From an uncultured Collinsella sp. (GTDB lineage Bacteria; Actinomycetota; Coriobacteriia; Coriobacteriales; Coriobacteriaceae): 28,722 nt of DNA. Each line of letters opens with the position of its first letter. Position 1 is the stretch's first letter. The stretch lies in contig CAJLPX010000025.1 in the NCBI GenBank assembly GCA_905208635.1, positions 1 to 28,722 on the forward strand, read 5' to 3'. Both the position numbers and the translations under genes were made by a program. Under the pieces are notes generated by a model. The model did not search any database. It saw only the letters and a list, made by a program, of their open reading frames with translations, and had not been told where the DNA came from. Shown in pieces: positions 7,236 through 13,974 of the stretch.

Positions 7236-8588
7236 TTAGCTCTGAGCTCGCACGCGAGCGGCGCCGAGTTCGGTCAGATGGTATTTCTGGCCATGCTTGA
7301 TGACCAAGCCGGCCTGCGCCAAGTCATTGAGCGTGCGTGACCAAGTGGGGGCCGAGTTTCCAAACGCCCTCGCCAGATCGGTTGCACCGCACGCTTGATT
7401 TTGCGCCAGATAGCCCAGCGCGGCGTTGCCGCGATCGCTTACGAACACGTCCGGCTGTGGCTGCGCATACTGATTTGCTGCATTAGGATACATCATTTGA
7501 GCTGCTGATTGTTGAGAACTCTGCATCGGCGGCATTTGCTGTTGAAAACTTTGAGGCCACTGTTGGTAAGGCTGCGGAGTCATCTGCTGGGCCCAGGGGT
7601 TGTACTGCTGCTGCGGCATCTGCTGGTACGGCTGCTGATATCCCTGCTGGTACTGCTGTGGGAACTGCTGGCCATACCCCAGTGGCGGCATCTGCTGATA
7701 TGGATATCCCTGTTGGTACGGCTGATATCCCATTTGCTGGCCACCCGGTGCCCCCGTCGCCTGCTGCATTGCTGCTGCATCCTGATCCGCCAGCGGCATG
7801 GCCTCTGGCACGTTTGGCGGCATCGACATCGACGCCGCCTGGGACTCTTGTGTAGGAAGCATTCCGGGCTGCTGCATCTGTCCCACGCGGGGCTGCATCT
7901 GTTGCGTTGCCATGGGCTGCTGCGCAAAAGCTCCCGGCAGGGGATATGCGGACTGCTCCGTCTCGGGCCGCACGGCAGCACCGCGCCCGCCGGCGCGTTC
8001 GATTTCCTGCACGCGTTTAGGATCCAGGCTTACCGTAACCACGGTGCCGTTGCCCATGTTGTCCTCGATGGACACGGCCCCGCCGGCGTTTTCCAAATAC
8101 TCCTGCACCATGGGAAACCCTGCTCCGGTTCCACGGATATAGCGCTTCATCTTGCTGTTTGCGCTGGTAACGCCAAAGTCGAAAGCGCGCTCCTTGTCGT
8201 CGATGCCGGGTCCTTGATCAGCAAAGCGGATGGTGTCTCCGCCGTCCAGAATCGAGATGATGGGCTCGGCAAAGTGCGCGTGGATAAAGTTTTCGACAAT
8301 CTCGCGGATGACCATGAGCGAGATATGGCCACCTTGTTCTTTCATGCACTGGTAGACGGTGTTGGTCGTCTCTTCCAAATACGTGCGGACATCTTGCGGA
8401 TCAATGACGATCACACGCGGTGTCGACAGCATGTCGTCATAGACGGCGATGCGCGCGGCGTACATGGCTTTTGGCGCCTGCGTGGTCGTCTGCTCGCCTT
8501 CCTCACGCTCTTCGCGCACGCCGGTGATGTGCTCGTTGTCGGGTGCCGGGTCTCCGGAATCGACCATGGTGTAAAAGTCGTCAGACAT
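7236..8588 (-). CDS. GHKL ATPase domain protein with Q/P-rich linker and winged-helix C-terminus
   Basis: 450 residues, no name recognised. Residues about 75-190 form a GHKL (histidine-kinase/anti-sigma type) ATP-binding domain: N-box REIVENFIHAHF (95-106, N100), G1 box DQGPGID (124-130), G2 box GTGAGFP (153-159) and G3 GNGTVVTVSL (179-188). There is no phosphoacceptor histidine region or membrane segment. Residues about 210-375 are low complexity, dominated by Gln, Pro, Met and Tyr. Residues about 380-450 resemble a winged helix (LAQNQACGATDLARAF... LVIKHGQKYHLTELG). ATG at 8588 has a weak Shine-Dalgarno. It lies between the upstream DnaA-box cluster and dnaA, 15 bases before dnaA, which suggests a role connected with replication initiation. 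A transcription regulator or anti-sigma-like switch is an alternative. The domain calls are solid; the function is unknown. Confidence 0.8.
   Translation of the reverse strand: MSDDFYTMVDSGDPAPDNEHITGVREEREEGEQTTTQAPKAMYAARIAVYDDMLSTPRVIVIDPQDVRTYLEETTNTVYQCMKEQGGHISLMVIREIVENFIHAHFAEPIISILDGGDTIRFADQGPGIDDKERAFDFGVTSANSKMKRYIRGTGAGFPMVQEYLENAGGAVSIEDNMGNGTVVTVSLDPKRVQEIERAGGRGAAVRPETEQSAYPLPGAFAQQPMATQQMQPRVGQMQQPGMLPTQESQAASMSMPPNVPEAMPLADQDAAAMQQATGAPGGQQMGYQPYQQGYPYQQMPPLGYGQQFPQQYQQGYQQPYQQMPQQQYNPWAQQMTPQPYQQWPQSFQQQMPPMQSSQQSAAQMMYPNAANQYAQPQPDVFVSDRGNAALGYLAQNQACGATDLARAFGNSAPTWSRTLNDLAQAGLVIKHGQKYHLTELGAARVRAQS
7490..7760 (-). repeat. Low-complexity Gln/Tyr/Pro-coding tract
   Basis: The DNA is made of irregularly repeated CTG/TGC/TGG-type triplets encoding runs such as YQQGY, YQQM and QQYQQGYQQPYQQ in the linker of the GHKL protein. 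It is degenerate rather than a perfect tandem repeat. Confidence 0.75.
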
Positions 8589-8639
8589 GCCGCTCGCAAT
8601 CTTTCAATAGGTTTCGAACAAATAGTAGCTCACCGTGCA

Positions 8640-8740
8640 ATGTTTCTCATCTTTCGACAACTTTTCAAAACCTGTTGAAAACTTTGGAAAACGGACGAAA
8701 AGTTCTCAACATTGCCAACATGACCTGTTGAAAACTCGAT
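8640..8740. other. Second DnaA-box cluster (upstream arm of a bipartite oriC)
   Basis: Non-coding. CCTGTTGAAAAC occurs at 8671-8682 and 8724-8735; its reverse complement occurs at 5471-5482 beside dnaN. Each copy contains the box TTTTCAACA. TTCTCAACA lies at 8703-8711. The composite TTTCGACAACTTTTCAA at 8652-8668 matches 5462-5478 at 16 of 17 positions. The sequence sits between the divergent GHKL-dnaA and rpmH transcription units, as in other Gram-positive origins. The remaining spacer to 8831 shows no gene. Confidence 0.65.
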
Positions 8741-8831
8741 GAAATATCGTGAAAAGTTGCCATGCACCGCTAAATCGAGCTCGGCTTATGGGGGAACCGT
8801 GTGAACTGCGCAACCTTTTACCTTTGATTTC

Positions 8832-8861
8832 TTGACATTTGAACATTGATTTCCCTACAAT
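8832..8861 (+). promoter_or_regulatory. Promoter of the rpmH operon
   Basis: A perfect -35 TTGACA (8832-8837), an 18-base spacer and -10 TACAAT (8856-8861) lie about 70 bases before rpmH. This is a strong vegetative sigma-type promoter, as expected for a ribosomal protein operon. Confidence 0.85.
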
Positions 8862-8933
8862 CTTCAAGCTCACGTGTCTATATCTGCGTCCGCGCCCCCG
8901 CGGACACTCGAAATGCAGCAGGAGGAACTTAAG

Positions 8934-9068
8934 ATGAAGCGTACGTATCAGCCTAATAAGCGTAAGCGTGCCAAGACCCATGGCTTCCGTGCCCGTATGG
9001 CCACTAAGGGTGGTCGTGCCGTGCTCGCCCGTCGTCGCGCCAAGGGCCGCAAGCGTCTCACTGTCTAG
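8934..9068 (+). CDS. rpmH: 50S ribosomal protein L34
   Basis: 44-residue, very basic large-subunit ribosomal protein starting MKRTYQPNKRKRAKTHGF and ending with RRRAKGRKRLTV, full family length. An in-frame opening extends upstream to 8874, but the family start and AGGAGGA at 8920-8926, seven bases before ATG 8934, fix the shorter form. It is the first gene of the rpmH-rnpA-yidD-yidC-jag cluster, transcribed away from dnaA. Confidence 0.98.
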   Translation: MKRTYQPNKRKRAKTHGFRARMATKGGRAVLARRRAKGRKRLTV

Positions 9069-9088
9069 CAGCGATACACACATCTCGC

Positions 9089-9427
9089 ATGAAGACTATT
9101 AAGTCTCGGCAAGATTTCGAGCATGTGTTCAGTCAGGGGCGTCGTTTCAATCACCCTCTGATTCGAATGACCATATGTGAATCGGTTGGCGAAGGCGACT
9201 CCGGAAGGGTCGCCTTCGTTGGTGCTAAACGGCTCGGTTGTGCTGTCGTGCGCAACCGTTCTAAGCGTGTGATGCGCGAGGCCGCCCGCAGCTGTGGATT
9301 TCCCGTTGCGGGTTATGACATCATCTTGTTCGCAACTCCCAAGACGAGGGTTTCTTCGCCTCAGGAGATGGACAATGCATTGCGTTCGCTTATGAAACGC
9401 GCCGGCGTTGCCGGGGAGGAGCGATGA
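9089..9427 (+). CDS. rnpA: Ribonuclease P protein component
   Basis: 112-residue basic protein that assists the RNase P RNA in tRNA 5'-end maturation. The family signature RNRSKRVMREAAR (residues 55-67, pattern RNxxKRxxRE) and the N-terminal pattern with FxxVFxxGRRF are present. Length is normal. ATG at 9089 is 20 bases after rpmH and has no clear Shine-Dalgarno, as often happens for rnpA, where expression depends on the rpmH transcript. The 3' end overlaps yidD by four bases (ATGA), which indicates coupled translation. Confidence 0.96.
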   Translation: MKTIKSRQDFEHVFSQGRRFNHPLIRMTICESVGEGDSGRVAFVGAKRLGCAVVRNRSKRVMREAARSCGFPVAGYDIILFATPKTRVSSPQEMDNALRSLMKRAGVAGEER

Positions 9428-9648
9428 GCAATCACGTTTTGCGACGTGTTGCCATCGCTCCTATTCGCATATATCAACAGGTTATTTCGCCCTTATTGCC
9501 TGACGCCTGCATTTATTACCCAACGTGCTCGCAATACGCCATCCAGGCGATTGAGAAGTACGGTGTTTTGAGAGGCTGCTGGCTTGCCGTGAGGCGCATC
9601 GCTCGCTGCAATCCCCTGCACGTCGGCGGTTATGACCCTGTGCCCTAG
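9424..9648 (+). CDS. yidD: Membrane protein insertion efficiency factor YidD
   Basis: 74-residue member of the YidD (haemolysin-like, DUF37) family, which assists membrane protein insertion together with YidC. Hallmarks are IRIYQQVISPLLPDACIYYPTCSQYA (about residues 17-42, with conserved Cys), the RGCW segment and RIARCNPLHVGGYDPVP at the end. It starts in a four-base overlap with rnpA and is followed 29 bases later by yidC, its functional partner. Confidence 0.96.
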   Translation: MSNHVLRRVAIAPIRIYQQVISPLLPDACIYYPTCSQYAIQAIEKYGVLRGCWLAVRRIARCNPLHVGGYDPVP

Positions 9649-9677
9649 CGGGCACTCGCTATCGGAGGAAAACTTAC

Positions 9678-10448
9678 ATGTGGGATTGGATCGTTAACAT
9701 CCTTTTCGAGCTGCTCAAGCTCATCCAGACCTTTGCGGTCGACTGGGGCCTGTCCATCATCATCCTGGTGGTCATCATCCGTCTGCTGCTGACGCCGCTT
9801 ATGCTCAAGTCGACCAAGTCGACGGCTCGCATGCAGGTGCTGCAGCCCAAGATGCTCGAGATCCAGGAGCGCTATGCCGACGATCCCCAGCGTCAGGCCG
9901 AGGAGATGCAGAAGTTCTACAGCGAGAACAAGTTCAACCCCATGGCTGGTTGTCTGCCGCTTCTGATTCAGATGCCTATCCTGTTTGCCCTGTTTACGCT
10001 GCTTCGTAACCTGCCGCAGTACTTTAACGAGGGCACGTTCTCGTTCTTCAACATCCTGCCCGACCTGACCACCACGCCGAGCGCTTCCTTTGCCGATGGC
10101 TTTATGGTTGCACTGCCTGCGCTGGTCTGCCTGATCCTGTTTGCCGTCCTGACCCTGATTCCGCAGCTCTATATGTCGCGCAACCAGACCGGCCAGCAGG
10201 CCCAGAGCATGCGTATGATGGCCGTTGTCATGACGGTCATGATGCTTTGGATGGGCTGGAGCCTTCCCGTTGGTGTTCTGCTGTACTACGATGTGTCTTC
10301 TGCCTGGCAGGTTATCCAGCAGATCTTCGTGACACAGAAGGTTATCGACAAGGCTAAGGCCGATGAGGAGGAGCGCCTCAAGAACGCGCCGCTGCAGGTC
10401 GAGGTTACCCGTCGCGAGAAGAAGCCGCGCCCGCACAAGAAGAAGTAG
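9678..10448 (+). CDS. yidC: Membrane protein insertase YidC/Oxa1
   Basis: 256-residue polytopic insertase that catalyses insertion of membrane proteins, alone or with Sec. The core is the short Gram-positive form. TM1 lies around residues 22-40 with the conserved hydrophilic-groove Arg35 (VVIIR). A charged cytoplasmic hairpin covers about 52-90. NPMAGCLPLLIQMPILFALF follows, then further membrane segments near 135-157 and 178-200. The C-terminal tail is very basic (TRREKKPRPHKKK), typical of ribosome-contacting tails. Unlike many Gram-positive homologues the N-terminus shows no obvious lipoprotein signal. GGAGG precedes ATG at 9678. Confidence 0.96.
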   Translation: MWDWIVNILFELLKLIQTFAVDWGLSIIILVVIIRLLLTPLMLKSTKSTARMQVLQPKMLEIQERYADDPQRQAEEMQKFYSENKFNPMAGCLPLLIQMPILFALFTLLRNLPQYFNEGTFSFFNILPDLTTTPSASFADGFMVALPALVCLILFAVLTLIPQLYMSRNQTGQQAQSMRMMAVVMTVMMLWMGWSLPVGVLLYYDVSSAWQVIQQIFVTQKVIDKAKADEEERLKNAPLQVEVTRREKKPRPHKKK

Positions 10449-10466
10449 TCGGGATATCAATCTTAT

Positions 10467-10479
10467 TTAGGTACCTAAC
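10467..10479. repeat. Palindromic 13-mer, copy 1
   Basis: TTAGGTACCTAAC: the first 12 bases are a perfect palindrome. It lies in the yidC-jag gap, 14 bases before the jag start. An identical 13-mer is at 13971-13983. Confidence 0.7.
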
Positions 10480-10493
10480 TTTTGGAGTACGTT

Positions 10494-11063
10494 ATGTCTG
10501 AAGAGATCATCGAGGATATGCTTGAGGAGGTTGCCCCGCAGATTGCGGGCGATTATCCCGAGATTGCACAGCGCTACAAGGCCGGTGAAGAGCTGACCGA
10601 TGAGGAGCTCGACACCATCGCCGATGTTGCGATTTCCATTCTGCGTTCCATCCTTTCGCACTTCGATGCCGCCAACTCTCCTATTGATGAGTACGAGGGC
10701 GACGAGGGCGAGCTGATTTTGGATGTTACGGCTCCTGATCTTGCTGTTCTCATTGGCCGTCATGGTCGTACTCTTGATGCCCTTCAGGTTATGTTCTCTT
10801 TGCTGGTGAGCCGCAAGCTTGGTTTTAGGTATCCGGTTGTGGTTGACGTTGAGGGCTACAAGAGCCGCCGTCAGGACAAGGTTGCCTCTATGGCTCAGTC
10901 TGCCGCCGAGCGTGCCATCCGCACTCATAAGAGTGTTTCCCTGCCGCCCATGAATGCCTATGAGCGTCGTTTGGTTCACATTGCCCTTCGTGGCAATGAT
11001 GCCGTCGATACTCATTCTGAGGGTTCTGACCCTGATCGCCATGTGGTGATTGTTGCTCGATAA
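10494..11063 (+). CDS. jag: Jag/KhpB-family single-stranded nucleic-acid-binding protein
   Basis: 189 residues. A type-II KH domain (GRHGRTLDALQ, GxxG loop, about residues 87-97) is followed by an R3H domain (R..AERAIRTHKSVSLPPMNAYERRLVH). Members bind RNA and influence cell-wall and division gene expression; the gene next to yidC in Gram-positives is Jag. The classical N-terminal Jag_N domain is not visible; instead the first 75 residues are acidic and helical. I chose ATG at 10494, preceded by GGAG (10484-10487), over the in-frame TTG at 10482, which would place the ribosome-binding site inside the gene. The gene ends before a strong terminator. Confidence 0.93.
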   Translation: MSEEIIEDMLEEVAPQIAGDYPEIAQRYKAGEELTDEELDTIADVAISILRSILSHFDAANSPIDEYEGDEGELILDVTAPDLAVLIGRHGRTLDALQVMFSLLVSRKLGFRYPVVVDVEGYKSRRQDKVASMAQSAAERAIRTHKSVSLPPMNAYERRLVHIALRGNDAVDTHSEGSDPDRHVVIVAR

Positions 11064-11081
11064 TCTACTCGAGCTTATGCT

Positions 11082-11114
11082 AAGGGGACGTGGTTTCCAC
11101 GTCCCCTTTTTTTT
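11082..11114 (+). terminator. Rho-independent terminator after jag
   Basis: A 12-bp perfect stem AAGGGGACGTGG, a TTT loop, its complement and a run of eight T end the rpmH-jag transcript 19 bases after the jag stop. Confidence 0.93.
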
Positions 11115-11147
11115 GTCAAAAGTTCTCGATACACTGATTTTTGTCAG

Positions 11148-11154
11148 AAAGGAG
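11148..11154 (+). promoter_or_regulatory. Ribosome binding site that decides the rsmG start
   Basis: AAAGGAG lies six bases before TTG 11161. It defines a non-ATG start and excludes the apparent opening that begins within jag. Confidence 0.75.
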
Positions 11155-11160
11155 CTTTCG

Positions 11161-11898
11161 TTGTTAGTACTTACTGATCAGCAGGCTGACGAGATGTTGA
11201 GTCGCTTAACTTCCTATTGCAAAGAGTATTCTATGAGCGTAACTGATGTTGAGCTGAGGAAATGTATTAAGCATTTGGATTTGGTTTTGGAAACAAATAA
11301 GACAACCAATCTCACCCGTATTCTCAACGTAGAAGATGCTGCAGTACTTCATATCCTCGACTCACTTGTTTTGCTTCCCTATATCAATAAGGCTCCTGAG
11401 GGAGCTTTGCTTGATATGGGAACAGGTGCGGGCTTCCCTGGTATTCCATTAACCATAACCACGCATCGTAGAGCTACTTATATTGACTCTGTTGGCAAGA
11501 AGGTTGATGCTGTCAATTCGTTTGTTCATGCTCTTGGATTGAAACATGCTCATGCGGTTCATGATCGCCTTGAAGAATATGCTCGAAGCCATAAGAAGCA
11601 GTTCTCTGTCGTAACTGCCCGCGCACTGGCTCCTCTACCGATTCTTGTTGAGTATGCGGCTCCGTTCCTCAAAGATGGAGGGCTATTTGTTATCACCAAG
11701 GGTAATCCTTCGGACGAGGAGCTTGCTTCCGGCATGTCAGCAGCGAAGATTTGCGGCTTCACTTTGCTTCTGAATGACGCAATCGATTTGCCTGAGGGCT
11801 TGGGCCACAGGGAGTTCATTGTTCTTAAGAAGATTCATCCAGCATCCGTTTCATTGCCTCGTGCAAATGGCATGGCAAAGAAGAATCCGCTTGCCTAG
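11161..11898 (+). CDS. rsmG: 16S rRNA (guanine-N7)-methyltransferase RsmG
   Basis: 245-residue Rossmann-fold methyltransferase that modifies the 530-loop guanine of 16S rRNA using S-adenosylmethionine. The SAM-binding motif LLDMGTGAGFPGIPL (about 83-97) and TARALAPLPILVEYAAPFLKDGG are diagnostic. The long upstream opening runs through the jag terminator and is not credible. TTG at 11161, six bases after AAAGGAG (11148-11154), is the best start. Codon usage and GC are clearly lower than in yidC or dinG. It is followed by three parS sites and parAB, the classical rsmG-parA-parB (gidB-soj-spo0J) arrangement. Confidence 0.93.
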   Translation: MLVLTDQQADEMLSRLTSYCKEYSMSVTDVELRKCIKHLDLVLETNKTTNLTRILNVEDAAVLHILDSLVLLPYINKAPEGALLDMGTGAGFPGIPLTITTHRRATYIDSVGKKVDAVNSFVHALGLKHAHAVHDRLEEYARSHKKQFSVVTARALAPLPILVEYAAPFLKDGGLFVITKGNPSDEELASGMSAAKICGFTLLLNDAIDLPEGLGHREFIVLKKIHPASVSLPRANGMAKKNPLA

Positions 11899-11899
11899 A

Positions 11900-11915
11900 T
11901 GTTTCACGTGAAACA
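11900..11915. promoter_or_regulatory. parS: parS centromere site 1
   Basis: TGTTTCACGTGAAACA, an exact match to the bacterial parS consensus bound by ParB, directly after the rsmG stop codon. Confidence 0.97.
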
Positions 11916-11937
11916 TAATGGATACTACAACTTGCAG

Positions 11938-11953
11938 TGTTTCACGTGAAACA
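11938..11953. promoter_or_regulatory. parS: parS centromere site 2
   Basis: Exact 16-bp parS palindrome, 38 bp start-to-start from site 1. Confidence 0.97.
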
Positions 11954-11976
11954 TGGCGGTTGATATCGAATCGGAA

Positions 11977-11992
11977 TGTTTCACGTGAAACA
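11977..11992. promoter_or_regulatory. parS: parS centromere site 3
   Basis: Exact 16-bp parS palindrome, 39 bp start-to-start from site 2 and 40 bases before parA. ParB bound here may also affect parA transcription. Confidence 0.97.
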
Positions 11993-12031
11993 TCCTCCGT
12001 TTGACAGCTTTAATACACACCAGGAGGGACC

Positions 12032-12832
12032 GTGGGATTTCGCGACGTTAAGCGTTCTAAGAGCGCAAAAGACACGCGTATCATTGCAATCATCAATCAA
12101 AAAGGCGGCGTCGGTAAGTCAACGACGGCTGTAAACCTTGCAGCAGCACTGGGTGAGCAGGGTCGTAAGACACTGATTGTCGATTTTGATCCGCAGGGAA
12201 ACAGTACCAGTGGATTTGGAATTGAAAAAGAAGACCTTGATCACTGCATCTATGATGCATTGTTGAATGATGTGCCGGCAGAATCGCTTGTTCTTGATAC
12301 AAATTGCAAAAAGGTATTCGTAATTCCAGCTACGATTCAGCTTGCAGGTGCCGAAATTGAGCTCGTAAGCGCAATTGCTCGTGAAACCCGCCTCAAAGAT
12401 TTGCTTGAGCCGATTCAGGACGAGTTCGATTTTATTTTCATTGACTGTCCTCCTTCGCTCGGCCTGCTTACTATCAATGCCCTGACCGCAGCAGATAGCG
12501 TTTTGATTCCAATCCAGTGTGAGTATTACGCACTCGAGGGCGTTACGAAGCTGCTTGAGTCAATGAAGATGGTCAAATCACGTCTGAACAAGGGCTTAGA
12601 CACCTATGGCGTGCTTATGACCATGTATGACTCGCGTACTTCTTTGTCGAATCAGGTTGTTGAGGAAGTTCAATCGTACTTTGGTGATAAGGCGTTTAAG
12701 ACGCTGATTCCCCGTACGGTTAAAATCTCTGAAGCTCCGTCTTTTGGAGAACCGATAATTACCTATGCACCTCAAAACAAGGGTGCAAAAGCGTATATGA
12801 ACCTTGCAAAAGAGGTGATCAAGCGTGCCTAG
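12032..12832 (+). CDS. parA: Chromosome-partitioning ATPase ParA (Soj)
   Basis: 266-residue deviant-Walker ATPase that moves or organises ParB-parS origin complexes and in several bacteria regulates DnaA. The deviant Walker A motif KGGVGKST (24-31), the Walker A' region DFDPQGNSTSGF (about 50-61) and Walker B FIFIDCPPSLG are visible. The start is GTG at 12032, four bases after AGGAGG (12022-12027). A short basic N-terminal extension (KRSKSAKDTR) precedes the ATPase fold. The gene overlaps parB by eight bases and is directly preceded by parS sites. Confidence 0.97.
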   Translation: MGFRDVKRSKSAKDTRIIAIINQKGGVGKSTTAVNLAAALGEQGRKTLIVDFDPQGNSTSGFGIEKEDLDHCIYDALLNDVPAESLVLDTNCKKVFVIPATIQLAGAEIELVSAIARETRLKDLLEPIQDEFDFIFIDCPPSLGLLTINALTAADSVLIPIQCEYYALEGVTKLLESMKMVKSRLNKGLDTYGVLMTMYDSRTSLSNQVVEEVQSYFGDKAFKTLIPRTVKISEAPSFGEPIITYAPQNKGAKAYMNLAKEVIKRA

Positions 12833-13730
12833 TGCAAAGAAACGTGGTGGATTGGGACGCGGACTCAATGCTTTGGTCTCAGAGGCTGAGTATGAGACCG
12901 GTGGCTCTGCTGCATCTGCTTCAAATGCCGCATCTGAAACAAAGCTACCTATTGAGGATATCGTTCCCAACCCTAATCAACCGCGAATTCACTTTAATGA
13001 AACTGAACTTCGCGAGTTGAGCGAGTCAATCCAAGAACATGGCGTTTTGCAGCCGCTCTTGGTTCGCAAGCATGGCAACGGTTATGAGATCATCGCTGGT
13101 GAGCGTCGTTACCAGGCGTCAAAGCTTGCTGGTCTTGAGGAACTGCCTGTCATCATTAAAGATGTTAATGATGAAGAGATGCTGGCTCTTGCTCTTATCG
13201 AAAACCTTCAGCGTTCTGATCTGAATCCCGTCGAAGAGGCTAAGGGCTATCGCCAGCTCATCGATGCTAGCGGTATGACCCAGGAGGCATTGTCGAAGGC
13301 CGTAAGCAAGTCACGCTCTGCAATTACAAACTCGCTGCGCCTTCTCGATCTCCCCGAAGTAGTTCAGCAGATGATTTTTGAGGGTAAACTTACTGCTGGT
13401 CACGCACGTGCGATTCTTGCAGTTCCCTATGAGGATGCTCGAATTCGACTTGCAGAGAAGGTTGTTGCGGAGGGCCTTTCCGTGAGAGCGACAGAAAATC
13501 TTGCTCCATTGTTTTCTGCCGGAGAGACACCTAAGACGCCGCGGCCTGCAACGCCTCAGTCTTTTAAAAAGGCTGCGCGTGTACTTCGTCAGGTATTTAA
13601 TACCAACGTGCGTGTGAAGAGCTCGCGTGGAAAGAATAAGATTGAGATTGAGTTTAAAGACGAGGAAGAGCTCTCTCGTATTCTTGGTGAAATGATTCAG
13701 TTTGATCAAGGAGGCCAAGATGAGGAATAA
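12825..13730 (+). CDS. parB: Chromosome-partitioning protein ParB (Spo0J)
   Basis: 301-residue CTP-dependent DNA clamp that binds parS and spreads. The N-terminal ParA-stimulating peptide (KKRGGLGRGLNALVS, about 5-19), the catalytic-type N-domain with AGERRYQAS (91-99), the helix-turn-helix (GMTQEALSKAVSKSRSAITNSLRLLDLP, about 150-177) and a C-terminal dimerisation domain are recognisable. The usual GERRxRA motif has Gln97 where the last Arg is normally found. The start is GTG at 12825 with GAGGTGATC upstream, inside the end of parA. Its 3' end overlaps the next small gene by 11 bases. Confidence 0.97.
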   Translation: MPSAKKRGGLGRGLNALVSEAEYETGGSAASASNAASETKLPIEDIVPNPNQPRIHFNETELRELSESIQEHGVLQPLLVRKHGNGYEIIAGERRYQASKLAGLEELPVIIKDVNDEEMLALALIENLQRSDLNPVEEAKGYRQLIDASGMTQEALSKAVSKSRSAITNSLRLLDLPEVVQQMIFEGKLTAGHARAILAVPYEDARIRLAEKVVAEGLSVRATENLAPLFSAGETPKTPRPATPQSFKKAARVLRQVFNTNVRVKSSRGKNKIEIEFKDEEELSRILGEMIQFDQGGQDEE

Positions 13731-13974
13731 GATTTTTACTGCGATTGCGTTGGCGACGACTGTCGCGGCTGGTGCCTTTGCTGGTTATAAGATCGCGACA
13801 GACGATGAACTTCGAGGCCGTTTGCTTCGTAGCGCGCAAGATATCGTTGATACATCCAAGAAGAAAATGGATGTTATGACAGAAGATGTTGCCATGCGAA
13901 CTGCTCAGGTAACGAAAAATCCTAAGATTAATCAAGGTTGGGTTAGCAACCAATGGGAAAATGTAGGCTATTAG
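13720..13974 (+). CDS. Small single-pass membrane protein linked to parB
   Basis: 84 residues, family not recognised. One hydrophobic segment at about residues 5-24 (IFTAIALATTVAAGAFAGYK), with the short positive N-terminus likely inside. A charged helical region follows (LRGRLLRSAQDIVDTSKKKMD), of the sort seen in YtxH-like small envelope proteins; this resemblance is only general. The C-terminus is NQGWVSNQWENVGY. ATG at 13720 has AAGGAGG (13708-13714) five bases upstream and overlaps the parB stop, so it is translated from the parAB transcript. The stop codon lies inside the second palindromic 13-mer, and a terminator follows. Operon position suggests a link to segregation or membrane attachment, but that is inference. 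Confidence 0.8.
   Translation: MRNKIFTAIALATTVAAGAFAGYKIATDDELRGRLLRSAQDIVDTSKKKMDVMTEDVAMRTAQVTKNPKINQGWVSNQWENVGY

Noticed and set aside
7510..7548. DnaA-box-like TGTTGAGAA and TGTTGAAAA inside the GHKL gene
   Set aside because: They fall in the Gln-rich tract where CAACAG codons create such matches by coding alone; a true function is possible but not supportable.
11050..11160. Upstream extension of rsmG
   Set aside because: It would translate the jag terminator hairpin; the family start and AAAGGAG support TTG 11161.
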